DNA from: Sarcocystis neurona
Taxonomy: Eukaryota; Apicomplexa; Conoidasida; Eucoccidiorida; Sarcocystidae
Length of the DNA: 64,000 nucleotides
Reading direction: 5' to 3'
Assembly (NCBI GenBank): GCA_000727475.1
Contig: KL647335.1
Span: 62,001-126,000 of the forward strand
Shown: positions 33,675-45,400 of the stretch, one piece after another
Numbering within the stretch: position 1 is the first letter of the stretch
How the letters are laid out: each line of letters begins with the position of its first letter
Notes under the pieces: model-generated
Seen by the model: only the letters and a program-made list of their open reading frames with translations
What the model was told of the DNA's origin: nothing
Databases searched by the model: none
Made by a program: the position numbers and the translations under genes

Positions 33675-34379
33675 AGGGAAACAAACAAATCACTATATAC
33701 ATATATACATCTATATATGTTCGCCTATATGGACTTATAGATGTACGTATGTATGTTAGTCCTTTCGTGTTATATATCTGTGCATATATATATATATATA
33801 TCTGTATATAGGTCACTAGATTATCGAATTGTTTGCAGGTGTAGATGTGGACATACATCTATAAGAATGTATCTGTGTAATTATGTAGGGAAGTATTCAT
33901 AGACAAATATATATATATATATATATTATGCCTGTGTGTGTCTGTGTGAGCATTTACCTGATGTGTGGTACCCGCCAATAAATGGGGTAGGAGTCCGCGT
34001 ATACGTTGTGACCGGTTCTACGTGAAGTTGTATATATATATATGCATACATGTGTGGGTATATCTCTTGTCTAGGGAACTATTTATCTACCATTATATGT
34101 ATGTGTACATGTATTGCGTAAGGAGGCGTGCAACGCATTTGTCCGATGACTCTTGCTAGGGGAAAAGTGTGTGTTTGGGTCAGCTCTTTAACCGTCCTGG
34201 GCGGGCCTCTGTTTCTCTACAGCAATTTTGTATGAATTCTACACAGGCTTCGTGGCGAAGTGTCCCGCTTCATACTCGCGGCAGGAATGTGCGCCACTGC
34301 CAGGGACAGATGTTATTCGTGTTGAAATATGTTAGAGGTACAGGCACGTGGACCCGTGCCCGCGTTTGCCCGCGCAGCT

Positions 34380-34700
34380 GAGGTGTACGTACACCGCACT
34401 GACCTCTTGCAGAACAGTTTCCCACAGTATTATTCCGTGCAATTGGGGTGCATATGCAGCGCGCGTACCTCTGGCTAGAATTATTTATTTTAGCCACGCT
34501 AACGTAGTACGCAGTTGGGGTGTACACACACCGCGTTTGCCTGTGTGTAGAATTTTTTTGCACGTTCACTCACGCAGATGGGGTGTACGTACACCACACA
34601 TCTCCCACAAAAACGTACGCAGGGGGGATGCAGCGACATCACAGTCACCTCCTTCGGACACCCAACCTACGCAGAATGGGTATACGGGCACCGCACCCAC
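34380..34700 (+). repeat. Degenerate repeat with GGGGTGTACGTACACC core
   Basis: Copies start near 34381, 34446, 34515, 34579 and 34677: a GGGTGTACGTACACCGC-like core followed by a short pyrimidine-rich stretch and often TAGAA. Spacing is about 65-100 bases. The palindrome GTGTACGTACAC is intact in the copies near 34383 and 34581. Confidence 0.6.
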
Positions 34701-34729
34701 CATCTCTGTCTAGAAACTATGGCCACTTA

Positions 34730-34945
34730 GGTGCATCATTACCAGCCACTGCCCACATCACGTAACCACATGCATATATATATATATATCTATATATATG
34801 TAGGCGAGTTGCTGCATCATTACAAGTTAGTGCCTACGTTCCATATCCAGGTATATATATATATATATATATAGGGAGCTAGATGCATCACTACAAGTCA
34901 CTGCCCACATCACGTATCCACAAGCATATATATATATATACACGT
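34730..34945 (+). repeat. Three-copy tandem repeat, period about 70-80 bp
   Basis: Copies at about 34731, 34811 and 34881 share TGCATCATTACAAGTCACTG, CCCACATCACGTATCCACA and a TA run. Confidence 0.7.
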
Positions 34946-37901
34946 GAACGTCAGTGTAGAATTACGTATGATAAATGTGTGTATTATCCATCCCCACCCT
35001 AAAGAGACGGGCGGTAGTGTGCTACAGCATAGATGCTACACGCATAGGTGGAGCAGCCAGATGGCTCAGCGCAGCAGCAAACGAAGAAGTGCTTTATTTC
35101 TACTTCTACACCCATGTAACTGCGCCAGTTGTTCTATGCGTGTATATGTCTGCAATGTAAATGTATGGAAATTTAATCGTAGACAGAGGCACTCGAGCGA
35201 ATACTAACAATATGTATATGCATGCGTATACATACATATGCATGTGTCTGAGGTCTGCCGATTATGTGAACACATGTACGCGTGTAAAGGCAGTACAAAA
35301 TATAGTTCTGTGCAGAGCACGGTTATCCATGTTTACACGCCGAATTCGTGTGCATGTATATATGTATATATATATATGTATGTACATACTCTGCGAATAA
35401 TAGATACACATTCATGTATATGGCTTCTAGGTAAAATAGTATTTGTATACTTTGCAAGATTCGTATATATATATACGAACCTATATATAGAGAGGTATAT
35501 CGACTGACGAGATATATTTCTCGCGTAGTCACGTGCACGTGTGCTTGACCCACCAGCCCTGCCTGTAGAAGTGCTGCTGTAAATAGCTGTGCATGCGTTT
35601 CTGTGTACTTATATCGTAGAGGCAGAAGTGGGTATAGATTGCAGCGTCTTTTCCGTCGCTTGTTTCTGGTTGCTCGTTCTGTTACAGCCTCTCGCTTTAG
35701 CTTCCGGTCGGTTCCACTTTCTTGCGTTGACATTTAAAACTTTTCGCACGACAGCTACACAGTCTCTGAGAACCACGTCTCTCTCCGTATGCACCGTACA
35801 CTTGCGACTGCATTCGTGTCGCCTAGAGTAGCGCAGTCACCGTCGAACGAGCAATCGCACCCCCGCAGGGCAGTCACCGTCGAACGAGCAAATGCGTCTC
35901 TTCCTTGTTCTTCGTGTTTACATGCGACGTTCGCATGCTGTTTAAAGATGAGGCGCTGTGGCTTCACCTGAGGCGGTACCGGGACAGCAGCGCCGCAGCA
36001 GCAGGCAGAAAGCAGCACGGCAAGGACAGCGGTCGCACCAGAAAAGAGCCGACGACAGTAGCATCAGCAGCAGCGGACGCACAAGTAGTAGCGGGAGCAG
36101 GAGCACGAGCGGCCTTCAAGGCAGCAGCAGCAGCAGAGACGGCACCAGGAGCCGCAGTAGTAGAAGAAGTGGCAAATGCAGGAACAACAGCAGCCGCGCC
36201 AAAAACAGCGGAAGTGGAATAGCGTCAAAGCAGGGGTAGCAGGAGCACGAGCAGCCCATGTAGCAGCGTCAGCACCAGCGGTAGCACCGCATGCGTCTCC
36301 GTTGATCGCGGCGTTGTCTCGACGCTGCTGCAGCAGCAGTCCTCGTAGCTGCCGTCACGTTGAAACGCGAAGAGGAGCAACCGCAGAGCAGGCAGCAACA
36401 GCCTGCGGCAATGGCATATTTCCTCTCAAAATTTGTTTGTGTTTTAATTGCCTCCGCTGCGACGCAGCAGCAAAGTGCGTCGAACGAACAAAAGTAGCAT
36501 GTGGGGGAGCAGGCTAACGAGGAGGACATGCAGAACTTGCACCTCGTGCTGCCGTGCCAATAATGCTGCTGCTGGTGCAGTACGAAAGACGCTGTGTGCA
36601 GTGCTGCTACTAGAACAAGTCTTCCAGCTACAAGGGTTGCTGCAGCGCTAAGGCTGCTGCCCCTTCATCTGAAATGCCGGTGTTCGTACGGCTGCCGCTA
36701 CACTTATTCACGTGCTGCTGTTGCTGCTGTCAAGCGGCTGCTATCCGAGCTGCACTGGTCTGCTAGTGCTGTCGGGCGGCCCCGCTGCTCCGTTGCTGCT
36801 ACCGCTGCAGCTGCATCCGCACGGGCTTTGAGAGAGGGCCCCAAAGGATCGTTCAAATGTCGAAGATTTATTCGTTTTGTACACGTAGTAGCCCTACCTG
36901 TAGCTGGTGTTGCATGCATCAAATAGTTCTTTCCTCTTTGTTTATCGCTCTAACTATATGTACGTATCTATTTATATTGGCCTGCCCATTCACGTCTATA
37001 TATACATATATGCGTAAGTATGGTAAATTCTCTCTCTTCTATATATATACATATATATATATAGGATATGACTACGACGATGGCAGCCGTGGGTACCTCT
37101 AGACACCGACTGCATGCAGATCGACAGATGAACTTCTAATTTCTGGCCCTGCAAAACCTGCGCGTGTGGGCTACGTACAATCTACCGTTTCAGCATGTGT
37201 ATCTGCGAGTGACGATATTTCTCTGTGTGTCTCTTCGTGTCTCTCTTTCAATAGTGAACTGATAAAGAATCAGCTGTCCTTTCGCTGAGGAGGAGAGACG
37301 CAGACAAACAGTCGGAGAGGCATTCATGCATATCTTGAAAATTCTTTCAGCAACCACGTTGCTGCATGCGCTTTCTGGTGCCGTGTCTGTATCAAGACGC
37401 CGGACACATACGTGTGCGCATGCAGATACTACGTACATACGTATGCACCAGGACAGAGAGAAACATATAGATAGACATATGTAAAGATTCGTATGGTGCA
37501 CACGTGTAAACACTCATATAAGAACAACCCCTACCTACTGCATACGCACCACTCACATGGGCAAAGGAGTCTATATACACATACATATATACATATATAT
37601 ACATATACATGTATATATATACATATACATATTTATATGTACATACATGGATATACGCTACTGTGGACTCCACGCCGTTCTAATGCGCAAGCCCACGTAT
37701 GCTTATATATGTATGTATATGTATATGTCTGTTGTTCCCTGTGTATACACTGATGTTGACGGTAATCAAGTGTGCACACACAAATGTACAGATACATATA
37801 TATATATATATATAATCCTATAGATGGATACGTATGGAGATACGTGGAAATAGAGACAGTGACACAGAGAGGACCGTAGATGACTATTCTATGATCTTCA
37901 G

Positions 37902-38460
37902 GACGCCGTCGTTGTAAAGGGCGAGGAAAATGCTTCTTTGATGAGCAGCAGAGGAACAAACGGTGCGGTGGTCTGCCCCGGGCGTTTGGATGAACTGCAC
38001 CACCCCACACACACGCACACACACCACAGCAGCAGCAGCAGGAGCAAATGCATGCCCCTCCGTCGCACCGGGCGCGCAAGAGCAGCAGCTGCAGCAGCAA
38101 ATGTGCGCGTTCCCCCCGAGCCCCCCTCCCCCCCGACACATCGCCCATGCAGCAGTAGCAGCACATGAGCAGCAGCAGACATGTTCGCTTGCAGCATTAG
38201 CAGCAGCACGACAGCAGCGGAGCCGCCCACACGCAGCAGCAGCAGCAGTACACTTGTCCGCACGCAGCAGCGCAGCAGCAGCAGCACAGCAGAAGCAGCA
38301 GCAGCAAAGCAGGAAATGTGTGTCAATCTCCGTGCATGGCGCAGCAGGAGCAACAGCAGGAGGACTCTCTCGTGCAGCAGCATCAGGTCCCCTGCACCGC
38401 CTCCACGGCGCGGGCTGCAAGTTGAATCGGCCGTTTCCTCAAGTGCCACTCTTTCCCTAG
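37902..38460 (+). CDS. CAG-rich block, possible exon; strand uncertain
   Basis: On the plus strand an acceptor-like TGATCTTCAG ends at 37901 and is followed by a frame reading DAVVVKGEENASLMSSRGTN, with DELHHP before it enters (CAG)n (that frame stops at 38168). A second plus frame (37963-38460) gives Gln/Ala runs. On the minus strand a frame ends in a natural-looking tail, SIFLALYNDGVLKIIE, with its stop at 37884. The CAG sense favours plus, as in the gene upstream. Only transcript data can decide; low confidence. Confidence 0.2.
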
Positions 38461-39493
38461 AGAATATCTACTCAATCTAATATATATTTATATATACAAC
38501 TACACGTGCCCATATCGACGACAACTCTACAAATAATACAAATCTGACCACAACCACATGTGTAGGGTACACACACATATATTCACAGACACAAACACCC
38601 ACACATATATATGTATATATATGGATTCTCTTGATATGTAGGAAGGCCTTTCTGCTTGTGGGGAGACAGGGTCAATACGCCTCACATACCCCTACACACA
38701 CATCCACACATATACACGGGTGGATACAAAAAGAAGAGAAAACATAGCCGCAAATGTTCTCCCACTACATACATGTGCACACATATATATACGAATGAGT
38801 ATATATATATACATATATATATGTATGTGCTTGTGTACTTATATGTGTATAAGTACCCTGTGGATATTTACTTATGTGGGGATTGTAGATATCCTGGCTC
38901 TCCCGCTCCTTCTCTCTCTTCCTCTCTCTCTCTAAATGTATATATATATAGTGCTTGTCATGTAGGTATGTGACTATGGAATATATATATATATATATAT
39001 AGACAGATAGATAGATAGAATATGGAAATTGAGTTATGATATATATGTATACGTGTATGTAGGCATATGTGTTAAGAATGTGGACGTTGAGTTGTACGCG
39101 TGTGTTTAGAGGCGTCTAGGCTGTCTCTGTCTACACGTATATCTACCCGTATATATATTGTAGGTATGCGTATTACGTAGAACACTTATATATGGGACGA
39201 AGTATTCACATGTATATGGGAGTATATATATATATGTATATGTATATGTATATGTTGGGTTTCTTTGTTCTTGGGACTGCCCCCTGATGGGCTGCACGCG
39301 GCTGCTACTGCGACGTCTCTTGCTGCGGTACTGCTGCGACCCCTGCTCCTCTGCTGCATGCACTTTCTTCTTTTCATTATCTCTCTCTCCCCCGTATTGC
39401 CCTGTCCTTCGTTTAACCTCTCCTATACAGAAAAGTCGCTGTTCATCGGTATTTACACTAGCAGACTCCCTGCTGTCCTTCCTTCTCGTACCT

Positions 39494-42400
39494 CTACGTG
39501 CGGGCCTTCAGTACAACGCGGACAAGAGCGAAAATTTCTTGCAGCAGCAACTCCACCACGTTGTGGCAGCTGCTTCTCTTTTCTTTCTTCTTCTCCTCCT
39601 TGTCTTTCTCTTCTCCTTCCCCACCCCCCGTCTCTGCTGCTGCTGCTCCCTCCCCGACCGCACACTTTCTCGATCTTCTCTCTCCTCGCTTTTCGCGGCT
39701 CTCTTTTTCTTCGGTGTCTCCGCTCCCCCGGCAGCAGCGATTCTTCTCTGCAGAGCGCGTCCGCGTCTTCCTCTCTCCCCTCCCCCCCTTCCCCCCAGCA
39801 ACAGCGGTGGCACGCGCAGCAGCCGTGGCACCGGCACCAGCAGAAGCAGCAGCACGTGGTGTTGTAACCGCGCGGCCCGGAAGCAGCGAAAAAGACGCAG
39901 ACGGAGGAACAGCAGCACCAGCAGCATCAGTCGCAACAGCAGCAGCATCAGCAGCAGCAGTGTGCAGTCGCTGTGTTGCGCCGTTGCTGTCGCTGTATGT
40001 TTCTCGCTGGGAAAAAGCAGGAGTCTCTCCCTCTTCACTTGCTTCTCCTGTTGCTGCTCCTGCTGCTGCAGATCTTCCTGCTGTTGGTGCACATCTCACT
40101 GTTGTACCACAAACCGTCTGCTGCTCTTGCTGTTGCTTCGTTGTCTCCTCAGCAATTGCAGCAGCAGCAGGAGAGTGCAAAGGGCTTTCTGCAGCAGCGA
40201 CAGTTCTCCCATTTGAAACAGGCGTTTTTCCGCGCCGCAGCTGCTGCTGCTCCAGCGTACCGCTGCTGCTGCTGCCAACCTTGCCCAAGAGGCGCTGCTG
40301 AGTGGGAAAGAGAACCGGCTGCTGCTCTACCTGCCTCGTCTCCTGCTGCTCCTCTTGAGATTTGCACTGCTGCAGATGCTCACCAACGACGGTAAGCCGC
40401 TCCTGCTGCTGTTGCTGCTTCCCTGCGCTTCCTCCACTCTCCTCTTGCTGCTGCTGGTGCTGTGTCTTTTCACCTGCAGCAGGGCAGATCTCTGCATCCG
40501 GTTGTTTTCCCACACAAGGTGCAACAGCAGCTTCGTCATGGCCTCTTGGCTGCCCGTCGTCGACAGTGGCTGCTACTGCAGCGTCCAAGTGCTGCTGCTG
40601 CTGTTGCTCCGTTGTTGCACGCGGTCCACGCTGGAAAAGCTCAGCCATGGAGGGAAGAGACGCCACGTTGCTGTCTCTGTCTCCTTCTTCTTCTTCTTCT
40701 TCATTTTCGCTTGCGAAAACTTTGCCTGCCCGACCTGTTCGCCAAGCCAGAGCGTCGTCTGCACGTGCAGCAACGGGAAGCTGCTGTTGACTAAGACTCC
40801 TCTTTCTGCGGGTGCTTCTCAGGTGTCTGTACATCCCGTCAGTTGCAGCAGCAGACACCCCACAAGGGTGGCGCTCCTCTAACCGGGGCGACGGGAACAG
40901 CTGCTGCATGCTGTTGTAAAAAGTGTCACTCTTTTCTCTTTCTTCTTCTTCTTTGTCCTTTTCTTTTTCTTCTTCGTCGCCTACAGCCTTTGCGTCTACT
41001 CTGTCGCTTCCTATATTTTGACGCTCGTTTTCGTATGGAGAAACCGTACGCAGCTGCTGCACGGACGGACGGCAAGACTGCTGCTTCTCTGTGAGCGCGT
41101 GCATCGCCCACACAAATTCCTCGGTAGCAGCCTCGCCGTCGGCTGCCGCTCGCTCCTCTGCTGCTGCTGTCTCTCCAACTGCGCGTCCTGCTGCTTCTGC
41201 CCCCCCTGCTGCTAAAAAGCCTTCGCGTGTAGCCACTCTTGCTGTCACTGCTGTTGCTGTTGTTGTCGCTGCTGCTGCTGATGCGGGAAAGGCTCCTCTG
41301 CTGCTCCATCCCGCGCCTTGCAGGTTCTTTAAGAGCCGTCTTCTGAATGCCTTTCCCCCGCTGCTGAGTCGAAGAAGCTGCTGCTCCTCCCGCGCTTGTT
41401 CATCGTCCCGCGTTGTCGTTTTTTCATCCTGCTGCTGCTGCTGGTTCCTACTCTGCTGCTCCACGCCTTCTGCCGCCATTTCCTCCTGCTGCTGCTGCCC
41501 TTCCCGCCGGATGTACGGGAGCAGCTGTTGCTGCTGCGGCTCATTACTCGGCTGCTCCTGTTGCGCCGTTTCCTCCGTCACCTGCTCCTGTTGCTGCTCG
41601 TTTTCCAACCCCACAGTCCCCTGCTGTTGCTGTTCCTGCACCCGCGTCTCGATAGAAAGGAACAGCTCTGCTGCTCTCCCTGCAGGACCACCAGCATCAG
41701 CAGCATCAGCAGCAGCACCAGCACCAGCAGCAGTCGCAGCACCAGCAGCAGTCGCAGCACCAGCAGCAGCCGCAGCACCAGCAGCAGCCGCAGCACCAGC
41801 AGCAGCAGCGCGATCAGTTTCCCTCGTGCGACTTTGCTGCTGCTGCGGGGGAAGAAGATGTGCTGCTCGTGTTCTACGCGTTTCCGTCTGCTGTACACGG
41901 CCGCTGCCCGTTGCTGAGCACTGCTGTGCTCCACCCTTCTGACGACTCCCCCCCACCACCTCCGCAGATCCGCAGAAAGAAGTGGAAGGAGAAGAAGAAT
42001 ACACAGGAGAAGAAGCAGAAGAGGCAGTGAAGAAAGAACTGGCAGCGAAGGAAGCAAGAGAAGAAGATTTTCGTACAGCTGGTTCCTTGTCGCTTCTTAA
42101 AGAAGACGCTTGCAGCGCTCTCCCCTCTTCGATATCTGAGGATTGCTTCACGTGTTCCGCTAACTGCTGCTGCGCATCCTGCTGCCGCTGCGTATCTTGC
42201 TGCCGTTGCTGCTCATCTTCGTGCTGCCGTCTCTCTTCCTTCTGCTGTTGCTCCCGCGTGGAGTCCGGCGTTTGCAAGTGGCGCTGCTGCAGCACAGCTG
42301 TTCTCGCAGCAGCAGCAGTGCTGCGGACGTTTCGACCGGCAGCAGCTCTGCCTGGCCTCAGCAGCACCTCTGCTGCAACACGAGGTAGGACGTTGCTGGC

Positions 42401-45400
42401 TTTCTCTTTCAAAGAAGAAAAGAGAAATCGGTTGCTGCTAGCCTTCTTCCTTCGATCGTCTCCCTCTTCTCCGCCCTTTCTTTCTGTCTCTCCTGTGCTT
42501 CCCTCACCCCAACCTTCTACTCCTCTTGCGCGGGAAGGGAGGAGGACATCATGCGCCGCGCGGACGCGTCTTTCTCTTGCTGTTGCTTCATCACTGCTGC
42601 GGCTCCTCTGCGTCTTCTTCTGCTGCTGCTGGGTGCTCCTGCTGCTTCTTCTTTCCCTTTCCTGTCTTCTCCTGTCCCTGCTCCCGCTGTTGGTTTCTTC
42701 CCTGCTGCTGCAGCTGTCTCTGCTGCGTCCTGGCCGATCCCTGACAGTCTTGGTTGCGGTCTCTGCGTCTTCTGCTGCTGCTGCTGCAGCCTGTCCCTGC
42801 TGTTCTTCCCAGTCACCTGCAACTACAAAACTCTCCTCCTGTCTTCTTCCTCCTCCTCTTCCTCCCTCTCTCCCTCTGCCGGCAAACTCTCTCTCCCTCT
42901 GCTGCTGCTGCTTCGGCTGCTGCTCCCGTTGGCGGAGTCCTCGGGCTGAAAGTCGTCCGAAGTGGTGCACGGCGTTCTTCTCGTCAGCACCCCCCCTGTG
43001 GCCCTCCCGCCCTTGCCTTGGGAGCTTCTCTGTATTTTTTCTCTTGTCCCTGGCCCTGCTGTCGCCCTCTGGCGTCTCTCCGTCCGCTTCTTCTTCTTCA
43101 TCGCCGTCGCCACCGGCGTGCTTGTCCCTCGCTCGCCACCACCCGGTGTCGCGTCGCGGCTGCTGCTGTTGCTGTGGGGGGCGGGCAGAGGAGGACGAGC
43201 CGGAGGCCGAGGCAGCAGCGTTCGACCGGAGGCGAGACGCCGCAGATGACGGCCCTCCGCAGGTGTGGGAGTGCATGCAGGAAGCAGCACCTAGGGCCGT
43301 CTGGACCAGCTGCCTGCCCATGGTCGAGGGAACGACCCGGTCTTCGTCCCCGTGGACGATATATATACCCACCCCAGCAAACAGCTGCGGCGCCTGTGCG
43401 AGGACGCTGCAAAGCTGCTGCATTGCTGCCGTGTTGTCCCACCGGGTGCAGTCTTCCTGAATGTAGGAAATCAGCATTTCTATCATTCCTCGCATTGCCT
43501 GCGGCAGGCTGATATAATGAGCAGCGCAGTCGGCGGTGCTTGTGAAAGGGGCCACCAGGACGATCGCTTCGACCGCTGTTACTGCTGCAGGGAACGCCAT
43601 GTCTCGTCCTTCCCCTTCTCCTCTCCCTCTGGCCGTTGAAGCAGCGGCAGCAGCAGTCGGAGAAGCGAAAGACGAGCAAGACGACCGAGACGCTAGCGAC
43701 GAGGGGGAACTGGGTGAAGAAGTACCTGCTGTCCCTCGGGCACGTCTTCTGCCTCTTTCTGTTGTCACAGGGGGACCTCTGCCTTTCCTTCGTCTTCTTC
43801 TTCGTGCTGCTGCTGCTGCCGCTGCCACCTCTTCTTCCTTCTCGGACGGCAGCAGCGGCGCGGCTTTGAAAGCAGACGTAGGGCCGCCACCGGGAGCAGC
43901 AGCAGCAGCAGCAAAAGGACGGGGAGAAAACGTCTGTGAAGAAGAAGAAGAGCGCGACGAACAGGAAGAAGAGTGAAAAGACAAATAGGAAGAGGAGGAG
44001 AACGAAGAAGATCGTAAAGATGAAAAAGAAGAGGAAGAGAAAGCAGAAGCGGAAGAGAGACTCCAGCTGCTGCAGTTGCCCGCGGACCCATCAGAGGCGT
44101 TCCTCGCACCGCTGCTGCATCGGCAAGAGTCGTCCACGAATGAAAATGAGGAGGAGAAATGAAACCCAGAGCCCTGAGCAAATCCACGCGAGAAGTCGCT
44201 GCTCTTGTCCCACTCCTCTTCTGATGCTGCTGCTGCGCTGTCCTGCTGTGCCTCCATGCCTGCTTCCTCTTCTGCTCCGCGCTTCTGCTGCTCCGCATAT
44301 CCCCACTGCTGTTGCTGTCCCCACTGCAGCGGCTGCTGCTTCCCTCCTACGGTCCCCTGCTGTTGCTTCTCCTTCTCGTCTCCCTGTTTTTTTTCATCTT
44401 CTTCCTCCTGCTGCTCCTCGAAGGGCTCCCACTGCTGCCGCTTCTGCTGCGTCCCCTGCTGCCGTTGCTCTGGCGCTTGCTGCTGCTGTTCCTGCTGCTG
44501 CTGCTGTTGTCGAAGCGACGCCCCAGAGACCCTCCGCAGACCCTCGTGAGTTGCTGCTGCGAAGAACGCCGGGGCGCGCTGTGCATCGTCGCTGCTTCGG
44601 CCCCGAGGATCTTCGTCGATAGCGCTGAAAATGTTTGAGTCTTCCTTTCTTCTTCTCGTCGAGGAATTGTCGCTCCTGCACGTTTCTTTGCCGCTCTCTT
44701 TCCAGCTGCTGTCGTATGTGTTCCTCCTGCAACAGCTAACGCTGGCGCTTCCCTTTCTCCTGCCGCTGCTGCGTCTCCTCCTGCTCCCGCTGCTGCTGGC
44801 GCTATCGTCGAGAGAATACGCAAAGGACGAAAGGGATAGGTCAGCAATATGTGAGTGGAAGGCAGTCGTGGAAAACAAAGCAGTCACCCCACACATTTCT
44901 TCTGACACGGTCTCTCTTGCAGCTGCTTCGGTTCCGAGCCCATCGCTGCCAGCAACCGCAGCAGACACAGCAGCAGCAGCAGCAAAATCTCCTCTTTCCT
45001 TATCTCTACGTGCGACGGCTTTGCTGTGTATGTCGCCCCCTGCGACCTCCGCTGCTTCTTCTCTTTGTACTGCTTCTCCTCCTTCTGCTCTTGTGGCTGC
45101 TGCTGCTCCCCCTGCTACTCCTGCTGCTCTTCTCGGACTGTTTGTCTCTTGAGCAAACAGCTTGTGAAGCGTTACGGAGACGGGAGGCACCTGATACGGT
45201 AAGTCGTCTCGTCTCTGCCCAGGTGCTGCTTCTCTTGCCGCTGCCACTGCCGTCGCTTTTGCTTCCTTTCCTGAGCCTCTTGTGGTTCCTTGCCGTTCTG
45301 CTGCAGCGGGCGCTGCAATGGAAGGAGCCACCGCGGCCGCTGCCTCTTCGCGTCCCCGCCCTCCGCGTGCTGCTGCCGCAGCCGCTCGACGCCCGTTCGC

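Larger units (their letters stand above)
33675..39493. other. Repeat-rich stretch between the plus-strand gene and the giant minus-strand gene
   Basis: It contains TA microsatellites, two local tandem-repeat families (34380-34945), CAG-rich blocks at 35960-36500 and 37960-38440 and a CTG-rich block at 36540-36830. ORFs are long only where trinucleotide repeats remove stops. Some repeat-free edges look protein-like, but on both strands, so no gene is called apart from the uncertain exon at 37902. The last 200 bases are the 3' flank of the minus-strand gene. Confidence 0.4.

Noticed and set aside
41982..43460. Plus-strand ORF of 492 codons antisense to the hydrolase region
   Set aside because: It is open mainly because CTG repeats lack stops and reads as Leu/Cys/Ser runs; the minus strand carries the recognisable hydrolase motifs here.
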